Source of the DNA: Gnetum montanum
Taxonomy: Eukaryota; Streptophyta; Gnetopsida; Gnetales; Gnetaceae
DNA length: 62,000 nucleotides
Reading direction: 5' to 3'
NCBI GenBank assembly: GCA_015680685.1
Contig: MNCI01008581.1
Location: forward strand, 1,194,924-1,256,923
The notes beneath the pieces were generated by a model. That model was not told the DNA's origin, ran no database searches, and worked only from the letters and a program-made list of their open reading frames with translations. A program made the position numbers and the translations under genes. How positions within the stretch are numbered: position 1 is the stretch's first letter; the number at the start of each line of letters is the position of its first letter. Below are positions 49,321 through 61,240 of the stretch, in pieces.

Positions 49321-49539
49321 CTTTGTTAATTGTGCGTTAGATAGAACTTAGGAAATCTTCACATCGTTGGAACAAACCCTTAGGTTTGGTTATCTTACAA
49401 TTAGTGAAATGAAAAGTATTGTATACTGAATAGACAATTATGTATCCTTCTTCTTACGAGAGTGTTTCACCACCTAGGTCCAAGATAGGGAATAATCGGA
49501 GGTGTACTCCACATGATAATCCACCAGTCCCTCAATAGT

Positions 49540-51380
49540 TTCACGTGGTATATGTTCATCTCGATGAGTATATACCAAACTTTACCTTTATCCTTCACCA
49601 AGATGAACAACTACATTGGCGTGATTTAGAAGACAACATAGTGTTACCTCCCGATCGCTTAGTCCCAAGCATGCTCCTTTGTGATCTCACACGAATTGGT
49701 ATGTAGCACTTACAAGTAGAGTATGTTGTGCATGATCATGACTCAAGAGAGTATCAACCCACAGAGGCACAACGTTAAAGGGATCTATAACAAGAGAGAC
49801 GTCATGAATCCATGAAGGGGAAGTTGTATCAGAATGTCCTACATGTCATAAGTGAAAATGAGGGTGGTGAACCTACCTCAGGAGGTCTCCCACATAATGA
49901 TGTTCCTCCCATTAACTTCGGTCAAGGGGTTGTGTATTAGAATCTTCACTCAACTATCCATAACCCGAATTCTAATATTGACGGACACAAAGGATCTAAA
50001 AAAGGAACATGAACATATGACAAAGATGAACATTCTGATCGTAACAGCAATCAAGGCTGTGACCACTAAAGAGAAGAAAGTAGGCACCATCATGGTGACG
50101 GTCCTCCTTCTTCTTCACCTTCATCATCTCCTTCATCCTCTCCTTCAGGATCTAGATGCAGTTGCAAGGAAAAATACCCTGAGGATAATGATAAGCAAAA
50201 TGGGAATCATAGACAAAGCAACTAAGAAAGGGAACGAGGGCATTCTAGAGAAACTCATCATGAAAGGAGGGAGAGTAGGAAACAACATAGGCATCATAGA
50301 TGCCATAGATGGTACAATCACGATGAACCCCTACTCGCTACTCGAAGTATGCTAGATATAACTAAGGTTGTTAGAATCCAAACGAGGCACCAAAAAGATA
50401 GTAGGATCAAAAAATTGAACATGAATAATATCCCACGATTTGAAGAGGGATACAACACTAATCCTCAAAATCATTTGCAAGCATTTCACAATGCATGTGC
50501 CTTGTAAAACATAGAAAACAAGTGGCAAAAACCCAAGTTGTTTCCACGGACACTAATCAAGGAAGCGGAAAGCTAGTACCGGTCCTTAGAATCGGAATCC
50601 ATTCACCGATGGAGTACCTTGTTAGAACTATTCAATAATAAGTATCAAATGTACTCTCGAGTGTCCAATCTATGAAAGCAAATTCAAGGATGAAAATAAG
50701 GAGGACATGAACCCTTGGATGCTGCCATAGGCCGATATTATGACTATTACATCATTGCCTAGGCCATGGTTACTCGCAAAGGGAACAACTACGCCATCTC
50801 ATAGATAGGCTTAGGCACGAAACATGAAGAACCCTTAGGACTTATGCCCAAGGAAGGCTATTTGAGTTTAGGGCCCATCAAGTACAAAGATTATTAGAGC
50901 AAGTTGCTAAAGATGAAGGTGAGTTAAGGAAAAGAGAGAGTGCAGAAGAATATAATAGAGATCCTTCCCTCTGAAAGAAGGGAGTTAGATTTTGTGAGGA
51001 TGAAAAAGAATCACCACTTGAAGAGATTGTGAATAGGAAAACCTTGCCCATTCAAAAACTTGCATTGGAAGTATCAACAAAGGTGGACCAAATGTGGGAC
51101 TCCCTAAACAATAGATTTTAAATAGTTCTCAAAATAGTAGAGGAGTCTAGAGAGGAAGGTAGTGATCGAAAAAAGAGAGAAGCTGAATATGCATGTAACA
51201 AAGGTAAAGGCAAAGTTGCCATCATCGAAGAGGTTGTGGATTCGAATACAAACAATAATGGTGGATGTGAGATATGCCAATATGACCATCCTAAGAGATG
51301 TTACCTTGTAATCTCACATCTACAGGAGTCTAGGGTGCATGCACTCAACCCACGATTAAACAAAAGGCAAACCCCCTAAA
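49540..51380 (+). pseudogene. Gag of E3
   Basis: The N-terminal part near 49555-49700 (DEYIPNFTFILHQDEQLHW) matches E2. A Ser/Asn/His/Asp-rich stretch runs to about 50400. The core near 50420-50860 has NIPRFEEGYNTN, AFHNACAL, FPRTLIKEAES and SIHRWSTLLELFNNKY. The zinc knuckle near 51268-51303 is complete, CEICQYDHPKRC. The long open frame at 49852-50355 is another frame of the low-complexity stretch and is not the protein. Several stops. Confidence 0.75.
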
Positions 51381-51929
51381 GGCTACCTTATCCCCAAGGT
51401 AACCCAAGGCAGTTCCACCAACCCTTGATGTATTATCTAAGTGGAACTCCACCATAACCAAATGAGTAGTATCAACAATGGTAGCACCCACAATCATGGG
51501 GAATGCCACCATCACGTCAACAATACCCCTATCGTCAATCCGACCCATATAGATACTACGTGCAGCAACCAATCTCTCCATGTGACTCTCCTAGTCATGT
51601 TGCTCCCCAACCTCACTACCAAACCCATGAGTATTATAGAACGCCTTCTCCTAGGGGTCATGTTCCACAAACATACTATCCTTCTCATTCGGCTACATCT
51701 CTTTCACCCTTAACTCCATTACCACTTGCTTCAGCCATGCAAGGTGAGCTCCCTGCCTAACCGCAACAACGTAACACTACAAAGGCTATTAATTCTCATC
51801 CTACTGTTGGTTTAGACAATTGCACAAAGAAGACACTTTTTCTTAGAACCAACAGTCAAACCAAGTCCTTTCCTTACAGTCACAAGAGGCTAATTATCCA
51901 AATGCCTCACCATCATTCGAGACTTCAAA

Positions 51930-52480
51930 ACTCCCTTTAATCCAAAGGCCACATTCAATGCACATGGTCATGTTGACGTATGCCATTACTGATTGGATTA
52001 AGGTTGGCCATCTTCCTATGAAATTCTCCGATCCTGGGAGTCCTCTTATATATTTACAAATTGTTGGGAATAAACTGTGCAAAGCTCTTTTAGATTCAGG
52101 TTCTAGTATCAACTTAATCTCTCAAGAAATGTACAAAGCCTAGAACCTTCCTCCACTAAAAAAGACTAAGATTCATTTAAAGTTGGCCGACCAGTCCATC
52201 ATTGTCCCATTAGGACTAGTGGATGACATTGTTACCACTATTTATGGATAGTCGTATCCAGTCGACTTCCTAGTGATTCAAGTCAACAACTATAAGAGGG
52301 ACTTCCCAATCATAATGGGAAGAGCATGGCTAAGCACAATTGATGCACACGTAGGAATATATGATCTTTCCCTAGAGATATCAAAGAAAAATATATTTGG
52401 AAAAATTGAGAAAAAGAAAGTTCCATGCATCACATATAGTGACATAGGGTGTAGTTGCGTGTAGAAGTCCTGGTTTGTAC
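51930..52480 (+). pseudogene. Aspartic protease of E3
   Basis: Open piece 51958-52143: TDWIKVGHLPMKFSDPGSPL and ALLDSGSSINLISQEMY, with DSG at 52093-52101. Open piece 52273-52464: FPIIMGRAWLSTIDAHVG and KKVPCITYSD. One or two stops lie between the pieces. This is the best preserved protease in the window. Confidence 0.8.
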
Positions 52481-52619
52481 AACATTTAACATTGCATGCA
52501 TGCAACCAGTGTGCATAAGTAACTAACATACAAAGATGCCTGTATGCAGCAGCCACAAGATATGAAGGCATCCAATGGCTGACAGCTAGCCAAGAAAGCA
52601 ACTCAACTATATGCATGGA

Positions 52620-54221
52620 ACTAACTAAGGGTTTGACTAGTGCTTACATCGATAGCATAGACACATTAGAGTAAGTCCATCGCCAACTTCCAAGTCTCGA
52701 CATTGAAAATATCAACTGGGGAAGTTGGAAATCCCTGACAACTTTAAGAAAGAGCCCCTAAAGTTAAAACCATTGCCCACTGGTATGGAGTACACATTTC
52801 TTAAAAATGGAAAATTGGTAATTACTAATGCTAAGCTCACTCCTCAACAAAAAGAGAGATTGTTGAAAATGGTGAACAAATGGTCGAAAGCCTTTACTTG
52901 GTCATATCCTAAATTAACTGGAATAGAACCTAGGATATGCCAACATAGGATTTACATTGACCCCTCCATGAAGCCTCAATGACAACCGCAGAGGTGATTG
53001 AACCCAAAACTTAAGCAAGTGGTTAAAGAAAAAATTGAACAACTTCTAAAAGCTAGGTTCATCTACCCCATTGCTAATAGTGAATGGGTTAGTCCATTAG
53101 TTATTGTGCCCAAAAAGGGAGGTAAATGGAGGGTGTGTATAGACTTTAGGCTACTAAACATGGCAACATTCAAAGACCACTTTCCATTGTCATTCGTCGA
53201 CCAGGTCTTAGACACCATTGCAAGGCATTACTACTATAGTTTTCTAAATGGATACAATGGATACAACCAAATCCAAATAGCACCAGAAGACCAAGCCAAG
53301 ACCATGTTCACAAATTCTTGGATGACATTTGCATACAAATAGATATCATTTGGCTTGTGCAATGCTCCTACAATGTTTTAATGCTTAGTTCTAAGTATCT
53401 TTTAGCAGTAAATAGGAAATGGTGTGGAGGTTTTCATAGATGATTTCTCCACCTACGGAGCGAACTTCAATCAAGCATTGGACCGATTAGAGCAAGTACT
53501 AAAACGATGTGTTGAAACCAATTTAGGGCTCAACTAGCAAAAAAGTCATTTAATGGTCCAAGAAGGTGTAGTATTAGGGCATAAGATTTCACAAACAGGG
53601 ATAGAGGTAGATACCAAAAAGATTAAATTCATCCAAAGAATCATGCACCAACCTGAAACTATAAATGACTTTTGATCATTCCTTGGACATACTGGCTATT
53701 ATAGGAGATTCATATAGAACTTTCAAGGGTTGCAAAACCATTGGTTGAACTAACAAAAAAAGGACATACCTTTTCAATGGACCAGAGAATGTGAGTTAGC
53801 TTTTCAAACTTTAAAACAAAAGCTTGTAGAAACAGCTATTTTACAAGCTCTTGACTGGTCCAAACCCTTCCATATAATGACTGATGTGTCCAACTTTGCT
53901 TTAGGAGACATACTTACATAGTTAGATGACCATAAACGACTCTATTACATTCACTATGCAAGTCGAAGTATTGCTGGTGCACAACTCAATTACACCACAA
54001 TGGAAAAGGAATTAATGGTTGTGGTGTTTACACTAGATAAGTTCAGGCACTATGTATTGGGCTATAAAGTATTTGTACACACAGACCATAGTGCAATTCG
54101 GTTCCTGCTAAATAAACCAACAGTGAGCCCTCACATCATATTCGTAATCTTACAAGAGTTCGATCTTATAATGATTGATCATAAAGGCACCAAGAATGTT
54201 GTTGCTGATCATTTATCTTAG
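52620..54221 (+). pseudogene. Reverse transcriptase and RNase H of E3
   Basis: Linker 52725-52982 (WSYPKLTGIEPRICQHRIY). RT 52998-53342 is open: IANSEWVSPLVIVPKKGGKW, DFRLLNMATFKDHFPLSF and NGYNGYNQIQIAPEDQ. Stops follow, but FGLCNAPT, the active-site FIDD (53433-53444) and SFLGHTGYY are recognisable. A frameshift lies near 53715. RNase H near 53870-54221 has IMTDVSNFALG, the ASRSI segment and VFVHTDHSAIRFLLNKP, ending ADHLS. RT and RNase H are the least damaged of the three elements. Confidence 0.85.
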
Positions 54222-54479
54222 TTAAGATGGGACAACAAAGAGGATGAATATTCGCTTTCTGATCACTTTCCTGATGAATACCTCTTTGCAGGTGTAGTAA
54301 ATAATCAATTAACCACGAAAACAAATTCGTATAGTAGCATTCTTACCTATCTCCTTACACAACAAACACCATAAGAGTTAGACGTTAAAAAGAAACAACA
54401 GTTTCTTCATTGAGCCAAGTATTTTATGGAAATCAATGAACAACTTTATAAAGTATGCTCGAATAGCTTGGTTCGATGG

Positions 54480-55680
54480 TGTGTTCCCAATGTAGATCAA
54501 TTAAGAGTTCTCCAAGATGCACATGAAGGCCCTTGTGGGGGTCATTACGTTGGGATATGAACAAATATTAAAATCTTGTTTGTAGGATATTGTTCTAGGA
54601 TGCTCATCATTTCATCCAATCTGGTAAGCATTGCCAACATGATAAGGGAATGACTACTAAGATGGAGGGTTCACAACAATGGATTCAACCTTTAGAACCC
54701 TTGGACATATGGGGAATTGATTTTATGGGGCCTATTGCACCAATGTTCAATGGAAAAGCCTACATTGTTATTGTTGTTGACTATTTTACAAAATGGGTAG
54801 AAGCAGCCACTGTTATGGATTGTACATCGTCTACCGCTACACAATTTGTTCAACAAAAAATCGTTAACAGGTTTGGCGTGCCTCATGCACTTATTTTTGA
54901 CAATGGCATATATTTTACAGATGCGACTTTTCAAAAGTTGATACAACACTTAGGAATTGAACACAAACTGACTACACCATACCACCCTCAAGTGAATGGT
55001 CAAGCCAAAGTAACCAATAGGGAGATTACAAAAATATTGACAAGAACCATTAGCAAATATATATGAGATTGGAGCACCAAACTGAACGATGCTCTTTGGG
55101 CATACCACTCCACATGGAAACTCTCTGTAGGCTACTCTCCCTATGAATTAGTGTACGGAAAACTCCCAACACTTCCTATTCAAGCAAAACTCTGTAAACT
55201 ATCTATGACGTGTGATCTCAACCTTGACCTTAATCTAGCACAAAAAGAATGGTTAATGAATCTTAACCTGCTAGATGAGAACTGATTAGTCACCCTATCA
55301 TCTAATAAATTGCACAAGGCTTATAATAAACGATGTCATGACCTAAAAATTAGAAAAGTTATGTACCAACCAGGAGATAAGGTTCTTTATTGGAACCCCA
55401 CACACATGCCACAATGCACTAAATTTCAAACGCTATGGGAAGGACCTTATATTATTCATGCAACCTTTCCTTCAAGAGCCATGATAATTTACAAACCTGA
55501 GAGCCTGGATAAGAAATTATTGGTCAACATCCAACAAACCAAACCTTTCCATGATCCTAGAACAACCAATATCCATATTACCCCTATTGGTGGACAACCC
55601 TACTCGCTATTTCGGATATCCTCCTTCCAACTCAGTCTTGGGGGAGATGGCCACCAATGCTAACCATTCTAGGCTCTTAG
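54480..55680 (+). pseudogene. Integrase and pol C-terminus of E3
   Basis: Zinc-binding region near 54505-54640 (DAHEGPCGGHY, CQHDKG), with a frameshift. The open core 54650-55066 has DIWGIDFMGPI (first Asp) and LIFDNGIYF (second Asp). The third residue is changed: NGQAEVTN expected, NGQAKVTN seen near 55000, so Glu is Lys. The C-terminal piece 55310-55663 is open (YQPGDKVLYWNP, FQTLWEGPYII) and ends in the GGDG/GEMATNAN segment typical of this group. No chromodomain is seen. Confidence 0.85.
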
Positions 55681-57554
55681 CTCTTTTTATATTTTTGTTT
55701 TACACATATTTTCAATTTTACTTATTTTTGTTTTACACCATTGTTCACATTTTTACTATTTTGTTGTTCAATTTACTTTCATTTGTCATATAATAAGTGC
55801 TCATGATGGTGGGTTGGACTATAATAATGTTGATTGCTAATGTTTGATTTTTATCGTTGATTTTCAATGTTGATACTAAGATATGGTTCTTCTGATAAAA
55901 TAGGCAATGAGTCCATGTCGTCCATTCATCCATTCAACGTTGTGGTCTCCCTTGGCTTTGGAACTATACCGTCCCTTTTTCTAAATAAACTTATTAATGA
56001 ATTGGTGAATTGGTATTCTTCAAACCAAGGAAGGATTCAATGGTTGAAAAGGATGTGACTTCAAGGGGATTCGACGCACTTGTGCTAGCTATTCTCTTGA
56101 GTACTTGGATGCTTTTCATGGGTTTTTTGTCATTTTTCTATTGACCAAATATCGGGAATTTGAATGAATCTAAATAAGCCTTTGCATGGTGTGGTTCTCA
56201 CGCAAAAAAAAAAAAAAAAAAAAAAACTAGTGGGAATTCAAAGCACACCCCTTAGACATAATAAAGAAACATGGATTGCAAACACTGGTTATGGCACTGG
56301 AAAGACATGTTACCCATGCCTGAAGGTTCCCTCTACCTAAAGCCCTTTTTCACTTCCTGCTTTCCTATCTTTCTCTCCTTGGAATGGTGGTGACTCGATG
56401 GACACATTCTTGTTGCTTCATAAGGATGGGTTGGTCAAATGTATTGATACGAGGTCATTGGATGTGGTTGGTGAGTCCGGACTTGGGATGAATTTTATTC
56501 AGTCACCTTAACCACATAATATACAAGGGACTTTACACAACCTTGCTCTTGGAATTCCATCTCATTTCCTCCTCTCCTTCCATATTTCTTCCCATATTCC
56601 ACCTCATTGTCGATTTTATGATTAGTCTACATCTTGGTTGATGCATTGTTAGTCTTTAGTAAAATCTTGTGGGTAAGTTCTTAACTATTGTTTCCATATG
56701 TCATTCCAAAAGCCTACGGACTCCTTGGTTTACGGGTCTATCAGGGCATAAAAGGCATGAGCCTGCTTTGGGGAGGACCCACTAGCATTCTTTTTTGGTG
56801 CAATTATTAAGTTCTTTCCCTTAAACATTCTTTGCAATCAACCATTTCTTGTTTCATCCCCATCCATGACATCCATTTTATTGACTTCACTATTGTTATT
56901 TCCTTCATCTTCATTGTTCCTTCAGTTTTTCCACCCTATTGCTATCGAAGGTTCGCTCTTATTCATGGGGGCTTTGTCCCAAATTTTTCCATTCAATCAC
57001 CTATCTCACCCCTACACCTTGGGTAGTTATCAGTTAAAAACCTCTAACCCAGTATCCGCCATACCCACAACCCAGCCAATGTGTTTATATCGAGGCAAGC
57101 TATCAACTGCATTATGGCTTATCTATCCTTGCTAATTCGTGATTGTGTTGTGTGTACATATGGCGATTACACAAACAATGGATTGAGATAGGAGGAAGCA
57201 CTCGAGTTGGGCTAGAGCTAGAGTGTTTACGCAAGGAACAAGTTTGGTCATGTGGCTATGGATGAACAACGAAGTGCATGTTTCTAACATTGGTAGCAAT
57301 GCACCTCATTTTCTTTTCTCTCTCTCTCTTTTTCTCTTCAAGTTGTCAGATGAGGGTCTGGATGTTATCTATGTACAGTGTTCACCACAAAGGGCATAAA
57401 CACCAATGTTATAATATGTTTGTCGATCTGTTCACTAGGCACTTTGAGTCTATTATTCCATGTTGCTGTCAATTATCATTTAGTCAATAATCCCATACCT
57501 TCCCAATATTTTGTAAGGAACTTGAGGATGAGTTTTCATTCAATCGTGGGGGTA
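55680..57554 (+). other. Post-pol region of E3, including conserved block 56287-56321
   Basis: A T-rich stretch is followed by AATGAGTCCATGTCGTCCAT near 55907, a 23-base A run (56204-56226) and the conserved block GGTTATGGCACTGGAAAGAC-ATGTTACCCATGCCT (56287-56321). The place of the E2 internal splice donor is recognisable near 56942 (GCTATCGAAGGTTCGCTC) but GGTAAGC has become GGTTCGC. No ORF2 follows; from about 57475 the sequence matches the last 80 bases before the E2 3' LTR. The short frames here are chance. Confidence 0.65.
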
Positions 57555-58373
57555 TGATGAGCCACGATATCGGGTATGTGATATCAGAGCCTTCCAAGCG
57601 ATATCAGACATTTGATATCGGGGCCTGTCTTGTCGCCTATAAATAAGAGGCAGGCGCACTTGGTTTAGCAATAGTTAGTTAATTAGTCTTAGTCCCTTAC
57701 CCAAACTCTTACCTTTTTTCCTTCTCAGAGTTAAAATTATTATTGAGTGCCCGTAGTAGGAGTCATAAAGTGAACGGATCTTTATTCGAGCATTGTGCAC
57801 CTGAGCACACCTTATGGCCAGAAATAAAGATGAACTTTGAGATAAATCTTACAGTATTCAAAATCACTTATTTAATGCTATTTATAGTTATTTAATGCTT
57901 TTCTTAGTTAATTAATGTTCTCTCTCTCTCCTTGTTAACTCCCCCAAGGAAGCACACTCAGTACGACCACTTCAAGCATGCATGAAACACTTGGTAACTC
58001 AGTAACTATTAGCATTTGGTAATCCCAATAGTGTTGCACTAGTTTATGATCTGGACGGCAAGTAGGAACAAATGCTAATGTTAGGACTAGTTAGAGCATA
58101 GTCGATTAGTTAAATTAAATTGGTTACTTAATTAGTTCACTTCTCCCTTTGTAGCACCAGGACATAAAACATAAACATATATAAAAATCATATACCTCAA
58201 GTTTACTTAACTATACAGTTGCGTTATATAAGTAAGCTTGGGAAGACAATGATTGAGTAACCCGTCTGGGTTCTACAAAGGCGCATAAGCACTTAGTCCT
58301 TGGAATTCAACCGGATCGTGCGTGTATGCTCATATTCATATGGTTGAGTGTAGGGATACCTTGCCGCTCATCA
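57555..58373 (+). repeat. 3' LTR of E3
   Basis: TGATGAGCCACG...CGCTCATCA, preceded by the purine tract GTGGGGGTA. It has four GATATC cores in the first 70 bases (CGATATCGG, TGATATCAG, CGATATCAG, TGATATCGG), then TATAAATAAG near 57643. Confidence 0.95.
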
Positions 58374-58378
58374 GACAC

Positions 58379-60480
58379 CATCCAAAAACAAGCTTGTTTG
58401 CCCTCTAAATCAATGTCAACAAGCTGTAAGACATCAAATTTCATCATTCAAACCTTGTTTTTACCCATATACTAAGGTCTATTTGTTAATTTGAAATTCC
58501 AATGCATACCACCATACATTGTATCCCAGTTATTTCTTAGCCCTCCATAGGAGGTAAACTTTGTCATTTGATTGAATAAAGCATTTTTTATTCATTTGGA
58601 AGGGAAAACCCAAATGTTATCCCATACATTAATTTTTTGTTTATTAGTTGTGTTACATTTCCTAGTTATTTTAATCATATTCATATTGCTTAGATTTCAT
58701 CAAACATATCATCATTTCACAACTCCCTTGTTGATTTATATCTTAGTCAATAGGTTAAGTCCATATTTGATGGGAGGACTGTGCCCTTTTATTTTATCCT
58801 CGTCAATCTATCAATGAATATATCATTCCAAAGACCGTTTACAACTATGAGTTGCACCCTTAAACATATGATTCATGGATGTGTTTTTGTAGATTTGTGG
58901 GAGAACATTTTGCAGGAACACTTCCCCACTATGCAAGCTATCATTTTTTTTCTTGTCCAATACTACAATCCCTTAATGGGCCATTATCCACATTATGAAC
59001 TTGGTACTAGGTGATCTTAGAGTTGTGCAGCCATCTCATTATCATGACATAAGCCTTGACAATATAATGCAAGACACTTTGAACTTTCTAATAGGTTTTT
59101 TACACAACTTGATACATAAGAATTCGATGTCATTTCATGATATGAATGAAAGTTAAAGATATGCTCTATTTCTCTTATTTTGCAATGTGTATGTTATTAG
59201 CATGGGCACCTTTCTTACTAATGGATCTATTCATTTTGGACTTGCTTCTATCAAGGAGACTCACTAAGCTTATTCTTTTGATGAGAAATTACACTTTCAT
59301 ACTTTCAATTGTGGCCTAACTTGGGGGACTTTTGATTTGATAGATGCTAAGGTTCCAATTGATTAGAACTAATTATGACTTATTTTTAATATTTATTATT
59401 GTTGTTTCTTCACAAAAAATCATCAAACCAAGTTTCGTCAAATCAAGGATAATATAGAAAGTTTAACATGCAAAACTATTTAGCTAGTCAAATTCCATAA
59501 TCTTAAAATGAGACTACACAAGATCTATATTGCTACAAACAAACAACTCTTTAGATTTCATACAAGTTTTTTTATTTTCAAGTTAGACAAGACTCCTAAA
59601 ATGGGATTGCACCAATGATGTTCTGAATGGTCTACTAGCTTGCCTAAATGATCTACAATTTGTTTGCATTTTTAAACATATAAAAGGCTAAAAATAAGGT
59701 TATATATTGCTAAATCCCAATTTGAACAAATAGGATACTAAAAAATAAACTGATTTGTTATTTTTAAATTTTAAGAATATTTCTATCATCTTCCAACTTA
59801 TTTGAAATAAATTAAAATACCATTAAATAATCTATCTCATGTATATCAATTAGCATGACAACATGAAAAGATTAAGTGACATAATTATGTCATATTGTAA
59901 TTAAAAAATAAAATAAAATAAAATACAACATCTAGAAAGTTGCACTCTAACTAGTAATCGAGATCCTTACCAAGACTAGCCATTCCCATTGTGTAGTTGA
60001 AATTACAATATTAATTTGCCAAATTAGGTTTTTGAGAACTATTTTCTTTCTCACGTTCATTATATTTGGAAAGAAGCAACTTTTGATGCTTCTTGGGAAG
60101 TCTCAAGAATTACCATGCTTGAAAATCCCAAGTAAGTCACATGTAATGCATTTCAATTTTCCAAACAGTGCATCAAAGCTATTAATGGATTTATGTTAAT
60201 TTTTAGTTTCACTATAATAATATTCTTTATATTTTGCAATTTACCTTTGTAGAAATGTAATTAGTTTATTTGTAAATAAAATTTTGACTTGTATAAAGAT
60301 ATTATGATGTCATTTTCTTAGAATTTCTAAACAACGTTGTTATTTAACGGAAATGAGGGATAATGGGAAGAAAGAAAAAATATATATCATTTTTGCTAAA
60401 TTTCTAACATAACTTTGAAGCAAAAGACTTGGTAGATTAATGTTATTAGCTGTCTCTTATACAAAGGCGGACTTAACTAT
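58379..60480. other. Unassigned AT-rich intergenic DNA
   Basis: No recognisable coding region. The plus frames at 58572-58817 and 58781-59014 have no family features. The left end should continue the spacer interrupted by E3 at 48477. Confidence 0.5.
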
Positions 60481-60497
60481 AATATTTCATTTGAGCA

Positions 60498-60575
60498 ATG
60501 AGATGTTAACCTAGTGATAATACAATTGATTCAGAAGCTCTAGATCATGAGTTTGATTCCTATAGACAATGGTGA
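60498..60575 (+). repeat. SINE-like tRNA-derived patch
   Basis: An A-box-like AACCTAGTGATAA (60508-60520) is followed 28 bases later by a B-box-like GAGTTTGATTCC (60549-60560), the internal RNA polymerase III promoter layout of tRNA-derived SINEs. The tail is AT-rich. There is no tRNA cloverleaf, so this is not a tRNA gene. Boundaries unclear. Confidence 0.35.
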
Positions 60576-60649
60576 GTTATATAAAATTTTAATTAATTAA
60601 ACTATATATCGTATGATGTACCTATGAACTCCTAACGGCTTCAATCCTT

Positions 60650-61240
60650 GAAATGTTCGGCAGGTAAAATAATAAAAAAGTAGGAAGACACGAGAACAAG
60701 TGCACATTACTATACCTCAAACGCTGGATGCTATCACCCAGTCATTGATGCTGATGCTGGGGTCAAATCGCTGCAAGTTGCGTTCCCCTAATCCGGTCAA
60801 TAATATTAAAAAGGCAAAAACAGAGAGATGCAGACCATTGGAGAGAGTGGGTCGTTGCCTGGCATTTGGAGAATTGCAGAGGAAGGACCACCGATGCAGG
60901 TAGCAACGCGGTTATGACCTGCAAGCAAGAGTCCATCCATGCCCTGGCTCTCCCTGATAAGAAATAAAAAAACAATGTGAGTGCTCCATTCCTGTTAAAA
61001 ACCCAGAAACCCAAAGCAACGCAACCGAAATAAGAATTCAGCAATTGCTGTTACCCTGCTCATGATCCGAGGGCATACCCGTATCCCCCAACTGCAGCCA
61101 CACCCCACTCCACCCCACTCCATTAGCGGCAATTAAGCAAGCACAAGAAGAAGAAGAAGAAGAGAAGTTTGGAGCAGGAGCAGCAGCAGCAGCAGCTACT
61201 GCTTATGTTGCATTGCAGGCTGAGGTGAAGGCGGGAGAAG
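60650..61240 (+). promoter_or_regulatory. Promoter and 5' leader region of the REF6/ELF6-like gene
   Basis: Base composition turns GC-richer here. The last 100 bases contain a GAA/AGA run (61147-61163) and a CAG run (61179-61195), typical of plant 5' leaders. No TATA box is visible in the 300 bases upstream, so the transcription start cannot be placed. A short upstream reading frame is at 61205-61228. The open frames on both strands here have no family features. Confidence 0.5.
61205..61228 (+). CDS. Upstream open reading frame, 7 codons
   Basis: ATG at 61205, stop TGA at 61226-61228, ending 12 bases before the main ATG and in the same frame. It encodes MLHCRLR. If the transcript starts upstream it could lower translation of the main frame. 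The TGA also proves that the main protein does not extend further 5' in this frame without splicing. Confidence 0.4.
   Translation: MLHCRLR

Larger units (their letters stand above)
48478..58378 (+). mobile_element. Element E3: complete plus-strand Gypsy element
   Basis: Two 819-bp LTRs (48483-49301 and 57555-58373) flank gag, protease, RT, RNase H and integrase in Athila/Tat-type order. The flanks GACAA (48478-48482) and GACAC (58374-58378) agree in four of five bases, consistent with a decayed duplication. RT keeps FIDD and protease keeps DSG, but integrase has Lys for the catalytic Glu and all frames have stops. It has no ORF2, which explains most of its 3.3-kb size difference from E2. 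Confidence 0.92.

Noticed and set aside
49852-50355. 167-codon open frame
   Set aside because: It is an out-of-frame reading of the low-complexity gag segment of E3; the gag-frame reading matches E2 and E1.
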